Shown: positions 26,365 to 36,067, counted from the stretch's first letter. The stretch is DNA of 64,000 nucleotides from Candidatus Gastranaerophilales bacterium (GCA_900552525.1 UNSK01000001.1:62001-126000); one strand, 5' to 3'. Notes: generated by a model not told the origin, from the sequence alone. Numbers and translations are program-made.

Positions 26365-26538
26365 ATGGACGAACATGAAGCACTAATTGAATATTCCGAG
26401 ATGACATCATTTGATTTCAACTCAAAAGAATTTCAAGAAGTACGCAGGGATTACATAGAATGTAAAAATGCAGCAGCAGGCATCATGCGATTTGTGATGA
26501 ATGTTCTGGGTATTGTCAAGACTGTTAAAAGCTGTTAA
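26365..26538 (+). CDS. Small hypothetical protein (57 aa)
   Basis: A 58-codon frame with an AGAGG box 8 nt ahead of the ATG. The product is acidic at the start and ends in an amphipathic, partly hydrophobic helix (IMRFVMNVLGIVKTVKSC). The stop overlaps the AAGGAG ribosome site of the next small gene, so the two are translationally coupled. No family is known to me. Confidence 0.6.
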   Translation: MDEHEALIEYSEMTSFDFNSKEFQEVRRDYIECKNAAAGIMRFVMNVLGIVKTVKSC

Positions 26539-26548
26539 GGAGCTACTA

Positions 26549-26788
26549 ATGAGCAGAAAGGAATATAATAATAAATGTTTTTCGCCAAACTGGCTTGAAG
26601 TTGATTTGGCGGAAGTTTCAGACCACCAGTTAAATAAGGAGGAACGCCTAGAGAGTAAACGACGTAAGGATTTAAATACTTTATTGAAAGAGCTTGATGA
26701 AATTAAGCAAAACATTGAAAAAGCTGCAGAAAAGCAGCACCGTCTGGCAAACTTGATGAGTTTTTACACCGGTGAATTTGCAAAGTAA
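26549..26788 (+). CDS. Small coiled-coil protein (79 aa)
   Basis: The start at 26549 has an excellent AAGGAG box; a longer frame from 26501 overlaps the previous gene and is rejected. Residues about 30-65 form a charged coiled coil (ESKRRKDLNTLLKELDEIKQ). There is no signal peptide. It pairs with the 57-aa gene just upstream; the TTGTAACGAT tandem repeat lies about 180 bp before the pair. Function unknown. Confidence 0.65.
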   Translation: MSRKEYNNKCFSPNWLEVDLAEVSDHQLNKEERLESKRRKDLNTLLKELDEIKQNIEKAAEKQHRLANLMSFYTGEFAK

Positions 26789-26791
26789 ACT

Positions 26792-27478
26792 CTAAAAGCC
26801 TGCGGAAGAAAAGTTCAAATTTGGGGAATCAGTAGTTATGAGATGCTGGTTGCCCGAATTTTGTTTTAAAAAATGTTTGCGCAGAAATGACGGCCTGTGA
26901 TATTTACACAAACCGTATTTATCAATAGCATCAAGATGTTCTTTTGTTAAATACCCTGCATTCTTTGCCCAGTTATACATCGGAAACTCTTCATGAAGTT
27001 TTGTCATATATCTGTCACGTGTTACTTTAGCTAAGATACTTGCTGCAGCTATGGAAGCTGATTTTGAGTCACCCTTGATTACATACTGCTGATTAAATTC
27101 AAAATTTTTGATTAGTTTGTTGCCGTCTACAAGTACGAGTGTTTCAGGATGTTTTACAATTCCTGAACAAACAATATTCATTGCTTTTAAAGAAGCGTTT
27201 AATATGTTTATTTTTTCTATTTCCTCAACTTCAACGCAGACGATTTTATTCAGAGTGTTGTTTTTTATTATGTCGTATATTGATTCGCGTTTTTTTGCGG
27301 TGAGTTTTTTTGAGTCGTTAAGAATTGCTAAATCTTTTGTCAGTCCTTCTGTAACTTTTTCAAACATAACTGCCGCTGCAAAAACTCCGCCTGCTGCAGG
27401 CCCTCTTCCGGCTTCGTCTGTGCCGATTACCTGCGTATTAAAACTCCTGTCAAATTCAAAAAGCAATTCTGATGTCAT
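26792..27478 (-). CDS. rnhB: Ribonuclease HII
   Basis: RNase HII cuts RNA in RNA-DNA hybrids and removes misincorporated ribonucleotides. The catalytic motif GTDEAGRGPAAG (Asp21, Glu22) is at the N-terminus; LVDGNKLIK and KGDSKSASIAAASILAKVTRDR supply the remaining acidic residues and the conserved core. The final 30 residues (NQHLITTDSPNLNFSSAGF) are extra to the usual end. There is no ribosome site: a TAAAAT lies 6 nt before the ATG. It is divergent from the 27515 gene with only 36 bp between the start codons. Confidence 0.95.
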   Translation of the reverse strand: MTSELLFEFDRSFNTQVIGTDEAGRGPAAGGVFAAAVMFEKVTEGLTKDLAILNDSKKLTAKKRESIYDIIKNNTLNKIVCVEVEEIEKINILNASLKAMNIVCSGIVKHPETLVLVDGNKLIKNFEFNQQYVIKGDSKSASIAAASILAKVTRDRYMTKLHEEFPMYNWAKNAGYLTKEHLDAIDKYGLCKYHRPSFLRKHFLKQNSGNQHLITTDSPNLNFSSAGF

Positions 27479-27514
27479 ATTTATATTTTATTATAAATGT
27501 AGTAAAATGCCATT

Positions 27515-28402
27515 ATGAAAAATGTAATTATTTGCGGGCTCGGTGCGGTCGGAATGACGTATGCATCTAAATTAGGGGGTAAATCCAGGGGTAAATGTAA
27601 TCTTAAAATCCTTGTGAATGAAGAACGCTTAGAGAGGTATTCAAAAAATAAGCCTATATTAAACGGCGTGGAACAGGATTTTAACTATATTCTGCCTGAT
27701 GATAATTTTGACGCGGATTTGATTATCATTGCAACAAAGGCATCGGGATTAGATTCTGCAGTCAAGATGATAAAGAATTTTGTTTCGTCCAAAACAATTA
27801 TTCTCTCGCTTCTCAACGGAATTTCTTCTGAAGAAGTTATCCGTTCTGCTTATCCTGAAGCAAAAGTCCTTAAGTCTTATTTTATCGGGCACAGTGCAGT
27901 AAGAGTCGGAAATTCTGTTACGCAGGACGGCGTTGGCGAGATTGTTATGGAGCGTGATGACGGGTTAATCAAATTTTTTAACGATGCCGGCGTAGGTTAT
28001 GCAGTTCCTGATGATATTGATTATTCAATGTGGCTCAAGTTTACTATGAATATTTTTTCAAACCAGACATCTGCAGTATTAAATATGACGTTTGGTGAAA
28101 TGAAACATAACAGGGCATTTATAGATTTTGCAAAAAAAATAATTGCCGAGGTGCGCTCTGTTGCAGAACTTAAGGGGATTAACGGGCTTGAAAATCTTGA
28201 AAAGGATGCACTGAATGCTCTTTCCAGAATGTGTGATGAGGGTAAAACCTCTATGCATCAGGATATTCTGGCTGGCAGAAAGACTGAAGTTGATATTTTT
28301 GCTGGAGAAATGATAAAACTCGGCAGAGAATTAGGAGTTCCTGTTCCTTACAATCAGGTTTTGTACGATATGGTTAAAATTAAGGAGGCTGCTAATGAGT
28401 AA
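27515..28402 (+). CDS. panE: Ketopantoate reductase (ApbA/PanE family)
   Basis: PanE reduces 2-dehydropantoate with NADPH in pantothenate synthesis. The Rossmann motif GLGAVG is at 8-13; the C-terminal helical domain carries KFTMNIFSNQTSAVL and a segment GKTSMHQDILAGRKTEVD that matches the substrate-binding Ser/Glu region of the family. Substrate identity within the family cannot be fixed by eye. A TAAAAT lies exactly 6 nt before the ATG and no Shine-Dalgarno box is present. Its end overlaps the CMP-sugar synthase by 8 bp, an unexpected partner. Confidence 0.85.
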   Translation: MKNVIICGLGAVGMTYASKLGGKSRGKCNLKILVNEERLERYSKNKPILNGVEQDFNYILPDDNFDADLIIIATKASGLDSAVKMIKNFVSSKTIILSLLNGISSEEVIRSAYPEAKVLKSYFIGHSAVRVGNSVTQDGVGEIVMERDDGLIKFFNDAGVGYAVPDDIDYSMWLKFTMNIFSNQTSAVLNMTFGEMKHNRAFIDFAKKIIAEVRSVAELKGINGLENLEKDALNALSRMCDEGKTSMHQDILAGRKTEVDIFAGEMIKLGRELGVPVPYNQVLYDMVKIKEAANE

Positions 28403-29102
28403 TATAGCATTCATACCTGTACGCGGCGGAAGTAAATCAATTCCTATGAAAAATATAAAAGTTTTGAACGGCAAGCCTCTTGTATATTGGACCGCAGCAG
28501 CTGCAAGCGGTGCTGGATGTATTGATAAAGTTATTATTGCAACAGACAGTGAAGAAATAAAAAAAATAGTTTTGGGTTTTGAACTTCCGAAAGTTGAGGT
28601 TTATGACAGAAACCCTGATAACGCTTCTGATACGGCTTCTACAGAAAGTGTTATGCTAGAATATATTAAAAAAACGGGGCTCAAGCAGGAGGATAATTTT
28701 TTTCTTATTCAGGCCACATCACCGATGCTTAAGTCTGAGCACATTGACGGGATGTATAATGAGTTTTTGACAAGCGGAGCTGATTCTATGTTTACAGGAG
28801 TCTTAGAAAAGCAATTCCATTGGCGTAGGGGTAAATATAACTTAAATAACAATGATGAAGTTCTATGCGTAATACCTGTCAACTACGACTATCGCAATCG
28901 TCCTCGCCGTCAGGATTTTGAAGGCTTAATTGCAGAAAATGGCGCCTGCTATATAAACACGGTCGGAAATATTTTACACGACAAATGCAGGCTGTCAGGC
29001 AAAATTGCAGCGTACGAACTCCCGTCTTATACTTCTTATGAAATCGATGAGCCAAATGACTGGATTATTGTTGAAACATTGATGAAATATTATGAATATT
29101 AG
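28395..29102 (+). CDS. CMP-sugar synthase (acylneuraminate cytidylyltransferase family)
   Basis: The N-terminal nucleotide-binding motif AFIPVRGGSKSIPMKNIK and the segments ATDSEEIKK, LIQATSPML and AAYELPSYTSYEIDEPNDW mark the NeuA/PseF/LegF family. These enzymes activate nonulosonic acids (sialic, pseudaminic, legionaminic) with CTP for surface or flagellin glycosylation. No synthase (NeuB type) or epimerase is in the window, so the sugar cannot be named. It is translationally coupled to the ketopantoate reductase-like gene and convergent with the AsmA-like gene. Confidence 0.85.
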   Translation: MSNIAFIPVRGGSKSIPMKNIKVLNGKPLVYWTAAAASGAGCIDKVIIATDSEEIKKIVLGFELPKVEVYDRNPDNASDTASTESVMLEYIKKTGLKQEDNFFLIQATSPMLKSEHIDGMYNEFLTSGADSMFTGVLEKQFHWRRGKYNLNNNDEVLCVIPVNYDYRNRPRRQDFEGLIAENGACYINTVGNILHDKCRLSGKIAAYELPSYTSYEIDEPNDWIIVETLMKYYEY

Positions 29103-32100
29103 TTTTCTTTCTTTTTAAATAAATTTTTCAACTCTTCTGCACTGTTTTTCAGCTGTTCTCTGGTTTCATTCCAATCTTCTTTTGTGCTTGTAACAGCGTC
29201 TTTTACTGACTCTACTGTACTTTTGTAATCTTCGCTTACAGATGTCGTTATATCTTTTATAGTTTCTTTTACTGTTTTGGTTTCAATTGCACTTGTGTCA
29301 ATTGTAGTAAGCCATTTGAACGACTTCACTGAACTTGTGCTTTCAAGTCCGCCGTTGAATACTACTTTAAAATCTTTGTAATTTGTGCTTCCGTTTGTAA
29401 GAGCAGGAATTGCTGCAATATTTTCACCTTTAGGGTTTGTTGTCAATGCATTGGCGATTTTTGCTGTAGCCTCACCAAACTTAGGTATATAAGAAAGTAA
29501 TTTATCTGCAGATAATTGTCCTATGGGACCAAGTTTAGCTACTATTGGAGCATCCAAACGGCCCAGAATATTAATATTTGTTGTTCCGTTTATTAAATTA
29601 TATTTGCCTGTTATGTAGTAAGCAAGTGAATTACCGGAACTCTTGATTGGATTTAAGTTTGCCCATCCATTTTCAAAGCTGAGGTGACCGTCAAGATATT
29701 CAAATTTTGCGGTATCAGCTAGAACAAGATTGTTGACAAGCGTACTTGTTGTTGTTTTTAAAATAGAGTTCGTAATAATATTATTAGCTTGTAAAAGCGT
29801 GTCAAGTTTACCGATAGCTCCGAAGCTTCCGTTCTTTACATTAAAGTTAAGATTTCCTTTTAAGGATTTCATCATTTCATTGTAATCAACAACTTTCAGA
29901 CTCATGGTTGTATCAAAACCAAGTGTTCCATAGATTGCATTTTTAATACCGACACAGCCGTTTACAGCTTTTTCAGCGTTTAATCCTTCACCTGAAAAGA
30001 TAATTCCGGTTTGTGCATTAGAAAGATTGTAAACAATATTACCATTGATTTTACCGTCAAAAGCATCGCCTTTAAGCTTATTGAGATAGAATTTATCACC
30101 TTTCATAGAAAAATCAGAAGTCAGATTCTCAGCCTTTATTCCTCCTGACGTGAATTTTGCGGCGCTTGCGGTTCCGTTAAGTATATGTCCGTTTAATTTA
30201 ATATCAAGATTTTCCATTGTGACAGGAATTTCCGGTATTGTTAGCTCAGGAATATTCACATCGCCTTTGATTACAGGGTTCATCATGCTGTCTGTAATGA
30301 AAATATTTCCGCTGAATGTCATTTTAGATTTGTCAAACATCGGAATAATGATGGTTGAGCTTTCTGTCGTTGCGTAATTTAAATTAAGGGTCTGTTTTGC
30401 GATATTCATATCACCTGTTAATTTTGATTTGATATCACCGGTTGTAACAAAATCAAGGCCGATTTTTTCAGTAAGATAATTTGTAATTTTTCCTGAAACA
30501 TTGAGGTTTATTTTTTCAATCGCAGCAGGAGTTGACGGGATGAAAATTTCTTTTTCTGAAATATTCGCTATGAGTGATGGTATTGAAACTTTCGCGCAAG
30601 GATTTATGATTTTTAGATTTTTACTCTCTGCTTTTCCGGTTAAGGATGTGCCGGATATTCCGACTATTGTTGAAGGCGCACTCAGAGATGTATTTGAAGG
30701 AATGTTTTTAATGTTAATGTTATCCAGATTAAGTTTTACTGCCGGATTAATTTTATCCAATTTCCCCTGAATATCAACTTTCAATGACACAAGACCGGAG
30801 TTAACCTGATTATCTTTCATTAATGATGCCTGTCCCGCTGCAACAAGAAGTCCCTTTAAACTTAAATTCTCTGCACTCAGGTGTAAATCACTTACAGCAT
30901 CACCGGTTATTGTTCCAAAAAGTTTAAGCGGCTGGTCTAGTATTGTGAATCCTATATTATTTATATTGATGTTGTTGTTATCAAGTCTAACGTCTGCATT
31001 AATATCATCTATTCCTATTTTGTAAAGTCCATAATAAACATCCGCAGAAGGAATCTTTAGATACCCGCTTGACTTCACTGTTTTAAGGTTAGATTTGATA
31101 CTGAAATCTGCATCAAGTTTCCCGTTTGCACTAAGTGTCTGTAAATCTCTTATATCAAAGATTAACGCTACATCTTTTACTATCCTTAAAATATTTGAAA
31201 TTTCAACTTTTGATTTTATGTTTAAATCAATATTTGGATTTTTACCTGTTTTGATTAAGCCGTTTATCTTTGAAACTTCATTTTTTGCAGTATAAATATC
31301 CGAAATAATATCAATACTTTCACCTTTGAATTTTAGTTTAACAATACTTGACGGAAGATTAATTACAGACAGGTTTGTAAAATTTGCATTACCCTTGATG
31401 TTGTTGCGTTCAATCAGTAAATTAACATCAGCATCTGCTGTAAGATTGTTTGCGTAAATTCCTTTTAAAATACCGATAATGTCAGGCATTTCAAATTGCT
31501 GAGCTGTTTCTTCCTGAGCTTGCGGAGTGAATACAATATCATTAAGTTCAACATCCGGCATGATTTTATTAAGAACTTTTATATTGTAATGAAATTGCTC
31601 TCTATCTTTCAATACCGCTTTTCCGGATGCTTTAACTTTTATGCTTTTATTAACAATAAAATCTGTAATTTCAGTTTTATTTCCGCTCAGAGTGTACTTG
31701 TCTGTTCCGTCTGTGATTATAATATCGTATCCGTCAATTTTTATATCAGGCAGATGATTAGAAAGTTTTAATCCAAAAGGAAGCGATGAAACATTTTCTC
31801 TGTTTTCAGGGAGAGAGTTGACTGAGTCAGTGTCAGGAGTTTTTGGCAAATATTTTTCGACAGCAAAATGACCGTCACTATTGATTTGAATATTTGCGTT
31901 TGCGTTTTTGAGCTGAACAGCATCAACTCTTATTTTTCCGGCAAGAATAGGAAGTAAAGACATTTTTACCTGAAAGTCATCTGCTGAAAAAATCCGGGTG
32001 TTGTCAGGTTCAAGAAGTGAAAATTTTCCGACTTTCAAACCTGCTGTAAGTTTTGGGGTTGTGACAACTTTTACATTTGTTAATTCGGAGTTAAGCCCAG

Positions 32101-32248
32101 AAGTTTCATGAATAATATTCTTAATCTGAGGTATGTAACTGTCAACTATCGGATTTAAGATAAGAGGCGAAATAAGAAACACTGCATAAGCACCGCCAAT
32201 TACACTCACAGCAGTTATACCGGCCCTCTTCCAAAATAGTTTATTCAT
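29099..32248 (-). CDS. Large AsmA/TamB-like envelope protein (1049 aa)
   Basis: One N-terminal membrane helix (about 10-32) anchors a long periplasmic protein of repeating beta strands. The N-terminal part (HETSGLNSELTNVKVVTTPKL...LLEPDNTRIFSADDFQVKM) matches the AsmA pattern. Such proteins form lipid-carrying beta grooves between inner and outer membrane. The C-terminus ends in a Lys/Glu coiled coil (about 975-1049), unusual for the family. GGAGG precedes the ATG. It overlaps the CMP-sugar synthase stop by 4 bp (convergent). Confidence 0.82.
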   Translation of the reverse strand: MNKLFWKRAGITAVSVIGGAYAVFLISPLILNPIVDSYIPQIKNIIHETSGLNSELTNVKVVTTPKLTAGLKVGKFSLLEPDNTRIFSADDFQVKMSLLPILAGKIRVDAVQLKNANANIQINSDGHFAVEKYLPKTPDTDSVNSLPENRENVSSLPFGLKLSNHLPDIKIDGYDIIITDGTDKYTLSGNKTEITDFIVNKSIKVKASGKAVLKDREQFHYNIKVLNKIMPDVELNDIVFTPQAQEETAQQFEMPDIIGILKGIYANNLTADADVNLLIERNNIKGNANFTNLSVINLPSSIVKLKFKGESIDIISDIYTAKNEVSKINGLIKTGKNPNIDLNIKSKVEISNILRIVKDVALIFDIRDLQTLSANGKLDADFSIKSNLKTVKSSGYLKIPSADVYYGLYKIGIDDINADVRLDNNNININNIGFTILDQPLKLFGTITGDAVSDLHLSAENLSLKGLLVAAGQASLMKDNQVNSGLVSLKVDIQGKLDKINPAVKLNLDNINIKNIPSNTSLSAPSTIVGISGTSLTGKAESKNLKIINPCAKVSIPSLIANISEKEIFIPSTPAAIEKINLNVSGKITNYLTEKIGLDFVTTGDIKSKLTGDMNIAKQTLNLNYATTESSTIIIPMFDKSKMTFSGNIFITDSMMNPVIKGDVNIPELTIPEIPVTMENLDIKLNGHILNGTASAAKFTSGGIKAENLTSDFSMKGDKFYLNKLKGDAFDGKINGNIVYNLSNAQTGIIFSGEGLNAEKAVNGCVGIKNAIYGTLGFDTTMSLKVVDYNEMMKSLKGNLNFNVKNGSFGAIGKLDTLLQANNIITNSILKTTTSTLVNNLVLADTAKFEYLDGHLSFENGWANLNPIKSSGNSLAYYITGKYNLINGTTNINILGRLDAPIVAKLGPIGQLSADKLLSYIPKFGEATAKIANALTTNPKGENIAAIPALTNGSTNYKDFKVVFNGGLESTSSVKSFKWLTTIDTSAIETKTVKETIKDITTSVSEDYKSTVESVKDAVTSTKEDWNETREQLKNSAEELKNLFKKKEN

Positions 32249-32498
32249 AAAAATCCTCCAAATATTAAGAAATGTAAAATTGTTCTCATGTAGTTTCTTC
32301 TTTCTTATTATATCTTAAAACTCGTTAAGTGGAATAACCATGCAGGTAATATGCGGGTTTTGACCCTTTTTGAATGAAGTTTTATTGAGTTTTGTAAACT
32401 TATGTAACAACAGAGATGTATTTGCTAAAGATTTTAGAAAACACGCCGTAAACACTCACATAAGGAAAAACAAAAAAAGTTGATTAGGAGTTTATGTC

Positions 32499-33056
32499 GT
32501 GAAAAAAGTAGTATTAGTTTTATTTGCATTCTTATTTTTCAGTGTAGGTCAGGCATTTGCGTACAGAGTAACAGATTTTTCTACTGATGCAAAAATCGTA
32601 GCAGCGATGAGAGTTCTGGAACAAGCAGGGGAAAACGATGTTTTTAGAAATCTTCAGAGATATGGTATGAGAATTAAGTTTGATGATTTATCTATGGTTA
32701 TGAATGGTAAAAATGCTTATGCAGTAAGCACATATAATAATTTTGGTACACGTGTAATTTTAATCAATTCAGTATACAGAAATGCACCGGCAGAACAGAT
32801 TGCATGCCTAATTGCACATGAAAGCTATCACACAGGCTACAGTGCTGATTTGGAAGAAGAAACTCTTGCAACATCAAAAGAAGCTGCCTGCTGGACAAGA
32901 GTTAAAGTTGCATCAAAAGTTTATCCGGACAGCAGATTGACAAGAAGATTAGATAAAATTAGCGGATTGTATCTTGCATCAAGCTCCAATAACAATCTGG
33001 TTCAACAGAAAATTGCAAGCAACGGGTTTTATAGAAATCAATTAGGCTTAAATTAA
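32499..33056 (+). CDS. Secreted HExxH protein, putative metalloprotease (185 aa)
   Basis: The start is a GTG with TAGGAG about 8 nt upstream. A signal peptide ends after AFA (about residue 21). The segment LIAHESYHTGYSADLEEE contains HExxH (His107, Glu108, His111) and a cluster of Glu at 119-121 that could supply the third zinc ligand, as in gluzincins. I do not recognise the family, and peptidase activity is inferred only from the motif. Its stop codon overlaps the start of a dispersed repeat (33055). Confidence 0.7.
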   Translation: MKKVVLVLFAFLFFSVGQAFAYRVTDFSTDAKIVAAMRVLEQAGENDVFRNLQRYGMRIKFDDLSMVMNGKNAYAVSTYNNFGTRVILINSVYRNAPAEQIACLIAHESYHTGYSADLEEETLATSKEAACWTRVKVASKVYPDSRLTRRLDKISGLYLASSSNNNLVQQKIASNGFYRNQLGLN

Positions 33057-33132
33057 GTGCTACGCACGTAGACCCACTGTCGGTCAGCATTTCGCAAAAA
33101 TTAAAGATTGAATTTTTATCTCTGTGCTGACC
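33055..33132 (+). repeat. Dispersed hairpin repeat, copy A
   Basis: Header AAGTGCTACGCACGTAGAC (33055-33073), 8 nt ending in GTC, then a perfect 8-bp stem GGTCAGCA/TGCTGACC (33082-33089 with 33125-33132) around a 35-nt loop. The same layout appears on the minus strand at 56630-56705. The repeat overlaps the stop codon of the HExxH gene. Confidence 0.75.
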
Positions 33133-33205
33133 TCTGCTGTGAAACTCCAAATGGCTATGCACATAGATAAATTAGATATTGAAATAAGCCAAAATATAAT
33201 AGCAG

Positions 33206-33231
33206 CGGGACGTCGAAAACGTCCCGTTTTC
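33206..33231 (+). terminator. Intrinsic terminator
   Basis: CGGGACGT-CGAAA-ACGTCCCG followed by TTTTC; it probably ends the HExxH gene transcript. Confidence 0.75.
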
Positions 33232-33335
33232 GTGTCTTAATATTTCTTAATAAATGATGTGTAAAAGCGCAAAATTTTATATTTACAGATTTTAGTCTGG
33301 GTATAATATACAAATAAAAAATAAAGGATTGTATT

Positions 33336-34847
33336 ATGCCCTCTAGTATAGATAATATTTATTTTTTACCTAAACAAAATATTTTTAATAAGTTAAATAA
33401 TAACCAACGACTCGTAAAACCTCTATTAAACCAATCGGATTGCGATACTGTCCAGTTTAGAGGTAAATCAATGCCCTCAATGTACGCATCTACATTTGAA
33501 TTTTTGTCAGCAGAGATTTTCGGAAGAGATAAAAGATTTCAAGTAGACGGCAGTCTGTTATCTGCAAAAAATATTGCAGCTGCAATAAAGCAAGTATTTA
33601 ATTTTAATATGGTGTTCGGACCATTTAAAAAGTCTATGGTTGATAAAATTAAGTGGAAAAGTTACATTCCACAAGATATTCGTGAATATTCAATAAATAA
33701 AATAAATGAAGCTCGTGCCGACAGATTAAATAAATGGAAAAATTTTTTACAAGAACCTGGAGCTGCAAAAGGCTTATTTGATGAACCTGTTGATGAAGAG
33801 TTGGCCGCTAAAATAGAAAATAATAATGCATTAAAGTTGATTGTTTGGAATGCTGTTAACAGTGAAGTAAAAGAAAATAACAGGCATATTCCGGTTCCTT
33901 TTAATCAAAAAGCTTTGAAAGAAACTGTGAATTATTTTAATGATTTAGCACCTAAAGATAGGCAAGTTGCTTGTGCTAATATATCATTTTTGGACTATTA
34001 CACACATCGCTTGCGTGATAATCTTTTGATGGATATGAATCTATCCGAGAATAATTCTGTATGGGTAAAGATTCCTTCAATTAAGCATGATCCGTTTAAT
34101 AAAGAAGCAAATATAAAAAAGCTGGAAATTTTAAGCTGTAAAAACTGGTGTACAAGATCGAGCGTAGACAAGGCAGAGGCTGCACTAGAGGACGGTGATT
34201 TTTATATTTATCTGGAACGTAATAAAGCTAAGTTGTGGGAACCGCTTGTTGGGATGACTACTGCAAAAGGTAAAATAGACCAGATTCAAGGCGTTGAAAA
34301 CAATAATATAGTTCCATTAAAATTGGTTAATGAAATAGAGGATTTCATCAATAAGAGTAATTTAAAATGTCATTCCGGTATATATGATGAAGGACCCAAA
34401 GCGTATCAGGCAATATTGATAAGTAAAAAGCTAAATGAGCAGGCCGGAGTATCAGGTAAAACATTTGCCAGAGCTATAAAGGAAAATGATACTCAAGCAA
34501 TGTTTGATGCTCTCGGGGTAAAAAACCGGAAAGTTGAAGGAGATTTGTTAGAAATTGGAACCTATAAAACTTCTTACAATTTAATGCAGACAAGCGGTAT
34601 TACTGTACCTTACTCTATGTTTGGACTTAACGAAGATGATTTACTTGCAGATGTTAAGAAGATTGATGGAAATTTTGTTTTGTATAACAAAAATCCGTTA
34701 TATAATTCTTTAATAACGCATTTTCCTTCTAAGCTTGAAACCGTAACAGGAAAAATCGAATGTACAAAAAAACAGTATGAAAAGTTTGGCGAAGATATGC
34801 TGCGTGCAGTTGATGGAAAAGCTGACAGGATTATAGTGCATAATTAA
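33336..34847 (+). CDS. Large lineage-specific protein with F-R-G motif (503 aa)
   Basis: A TATAAT leader and an AAAGGA box precede the ATG. No signal peptide is present; Phe41-Arg-Gly43 (TVQFRGKSM) fits the shared N-terminal motif. The central part, from CKNWCTRSSVDKAEAALEDG through FYIYL and IDQIQGVENNN, resembles domains seen in large repeat or effector-like proteins of gut bacteria (PcfJ-like style). That is a remembered pattern and not an assignment. The remainder is helical. It is convergent with the M48 protease gene (4-bp overlap). Confidence 0.72.
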   Translation: MPSSIDNIYFLPKQNIFNKLNNNQRLVKPLLNQSDCDTVQFRGKSMPSMYASTFEFLSAEIFGRDKRFQVDGSLLSAKNIAAAIKQVFNFNMVFGPFKKSMVDKIKWKSYIPQDIREYSINKINEARADRLNKWKNFLQEPGAAKGLFDEPVDEELAAKIENNNALKLIVWNAVNSEVKENNRHIPVPFNQKALKETVNYFNDLAPKDRQVACANISFLDYYTHRLRDNLLMDMNLSENNSVWVKIPSIKHDPFNKEANIKKLEILSCKNWCTRSSVDKAEAALEDGDFYIYLERNKAKLWEPLVGMTTAKGKIDQIQGVENNNIVPLKLVNEIEDFINKSNLKCHSGIYDEGPKAYQAILISKKLNEQAGVSGKTFARAIKENDTQAMFDALGVKNRKVEGDLLEIGTYKTSYNLMQTSGITVPYSMFGLNEDDLLADVKKIDGNFVLYNKNPLYNSLITHFPSKLETVTGKIECTKKQYEKFGEDMLRAVDGKADRIIVHN

Positions 34848-35632
34848 TTCTGGAGTTTTTCTATTCTTTTTTGAATATCCGGATGGTCAGACAAAACTTC
34901 CGGTGCTCCTGTATCTTGTCCGCTAAGAATTTTCAAGACCTGTACTCCTCCGGTCGTTCTGCCATATAATTCATTTAGAATTTTTGCGGCATACAAATCC
35001 GCTTTTGCTTCAACACTGCGTGAATATTTTAAATCGGATAAACTCAGCGTACCTTCAATAATCTTAGATGCTTCCTGATTGTTAGGGGAAACAATAGACA
35101 TAAATATAATTATAGAAGCATTTGATATTCCTTTTCTCAAATTCATAAGATGGTCTTTGTTTTTATAATGCGCCATCTCATGTGCGATTACGAAAGTCAG
35201 CATTTCATCGTCTGTCAGACGTTTGTATAATTCTGATGTGATGTAAATATTACCGTTAGGATAGCAGAGTGCATTCATCTGTGTATCATTAATAATATGT
35301 ATGTCTAAATTAGAAGTTTTAGGAAAATCTCTGTCAACACTTAATACTCTGTTTCTAATATCTTTTATTTTCTTAGTATCAAAATTGTTATCCTGTGTTT
35401 CTGTGTTAATCATAGAGGACAAAATATTTTCCATCTGAATTTGTTTTTCAATTGAGAGTGATTTGATTACAAGTCCTGAACCAATGAAAGTAAACAAATA
35501 GACTAAAGCCAGTATTAATACTAATTGAATACAGGTTTGAAACAAATCCTTTAAAGGATTTGTTTCAGTCACATTTGTTTCGTCATCAATTAGAAGTTTT
35601 GCAGCTTCATAATCATAATTATTTTTTGTCAT
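34844..35632 (-). CDS. Membrane-anchored M48-family metalloprotease
   Basis: The motif HEMAHYKNKDH gives the zinc ligands His151 and His155 with catalytic Glu152; the third ligand is in RSVEAKADLYA. One clear N-terminal membrane helix is present (about 33-58). M48 proteases (HtpX/LoiP/BepA relatives) clip envelope proteins. I start at 35632 (MTKNNYDYE), which overlaps the preceding gene's end by 14 bp; an upstream in-frame ATG at 35650 is less likely. It forms an operon with two YbjQ-like genes. Confidence 0.88.
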   Translation of the reverse strand: MTKNNYDYEAAKLLIDDETNVTETNPLKDLFQTCIQLVLILALVYLFTFIGSGLVIKSLSIEKQIQMENILSSMINTETQDNNFDTKKIKDIRNRVLSVDRDFPKTSNLDIHIINDTQMNALCYPNGNIYITSELYKRLTDDEMLTFVIAHEMAHYKNKDHLMNLRKGISNASIIIFMSIVSPNNQEASKIIEGTLSLSDLKYSRSVEAKADLYAAKILNELYGRTTGGVQVLKILSGQDTGAPEVLSDHPDIQKRIEKLQN

Positions 35633-36062
35633 ATTCAACAGCCGTTCCATAAGCAGTTATGCACACCTGCGACATAGTTTGTTCCGAAAGCATAACTGTT
35701 TCAATTTTTATATTCATAACTAAATCGGCGTTCATCCTATATGCACTTTCTCGTATTCTAAGAATTGCTTCTCGACGGCCTCTATCCAGTACTGATTCGT
35801 AGGCGGAAACATTTCCGCCGAAAATATTTCTTAAACTTGCAAGAAATACTTTGAAATAGTCGCATCCTATTACAACAGAAGCAGAAACTAGTTTTGCATT
35901 TTTTACCGGTTGGGAAATGTTCACATTTTTGGAAAAGTTTATATGAGGCTGTTTGTATAATTTTACTTCTCGTTCACGTATACTTTTATAATGTCTTTTT
36001 TCTCTGGTTCTGCCAGTGAAGTAGCATATTATAAGAAGAGCTATTGCAATTAGTAAATCCAT
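35619..36062 (-). CDS. Membrane-anchored YbjQ-like (UPF0145) protein (147 aa)
   Basis: An N-terminal hydrophobic helix (about 3-15) is followed by a YbjQ/UPF0145 domain: FGGNVSAYESVLDRGRREAILRIRE and ADLVMNIKIET. The family forms homopentamers of unknown function. It is 5 bp downstream of another YbjQ-like gene and overlaps the M48 protease gene. The membrane anchor is unusual for this family. Confidence 0.75.
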   Translation of the reverse strand: MDLLIAIALLIICYFTGRTREKRHYKSIREREVKLYKQPHINFSKNVNISQPVKNAKLVSASVVIGCDYFKVFLASLRNIFGGNVSAYESVLDRGRREAILRIRESAYRMNADLVMNIKIETVMLSEQTMSQVCITAYGTAVEYDKK

Positions 36063-36067
36063 TTTTA

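Noticed and set aside
26058..26420. 120-residue minus-strand frame in the gap after the pilus operon
   Set aside because: It runs through the terminator hairpin and lacks a ribosome site.
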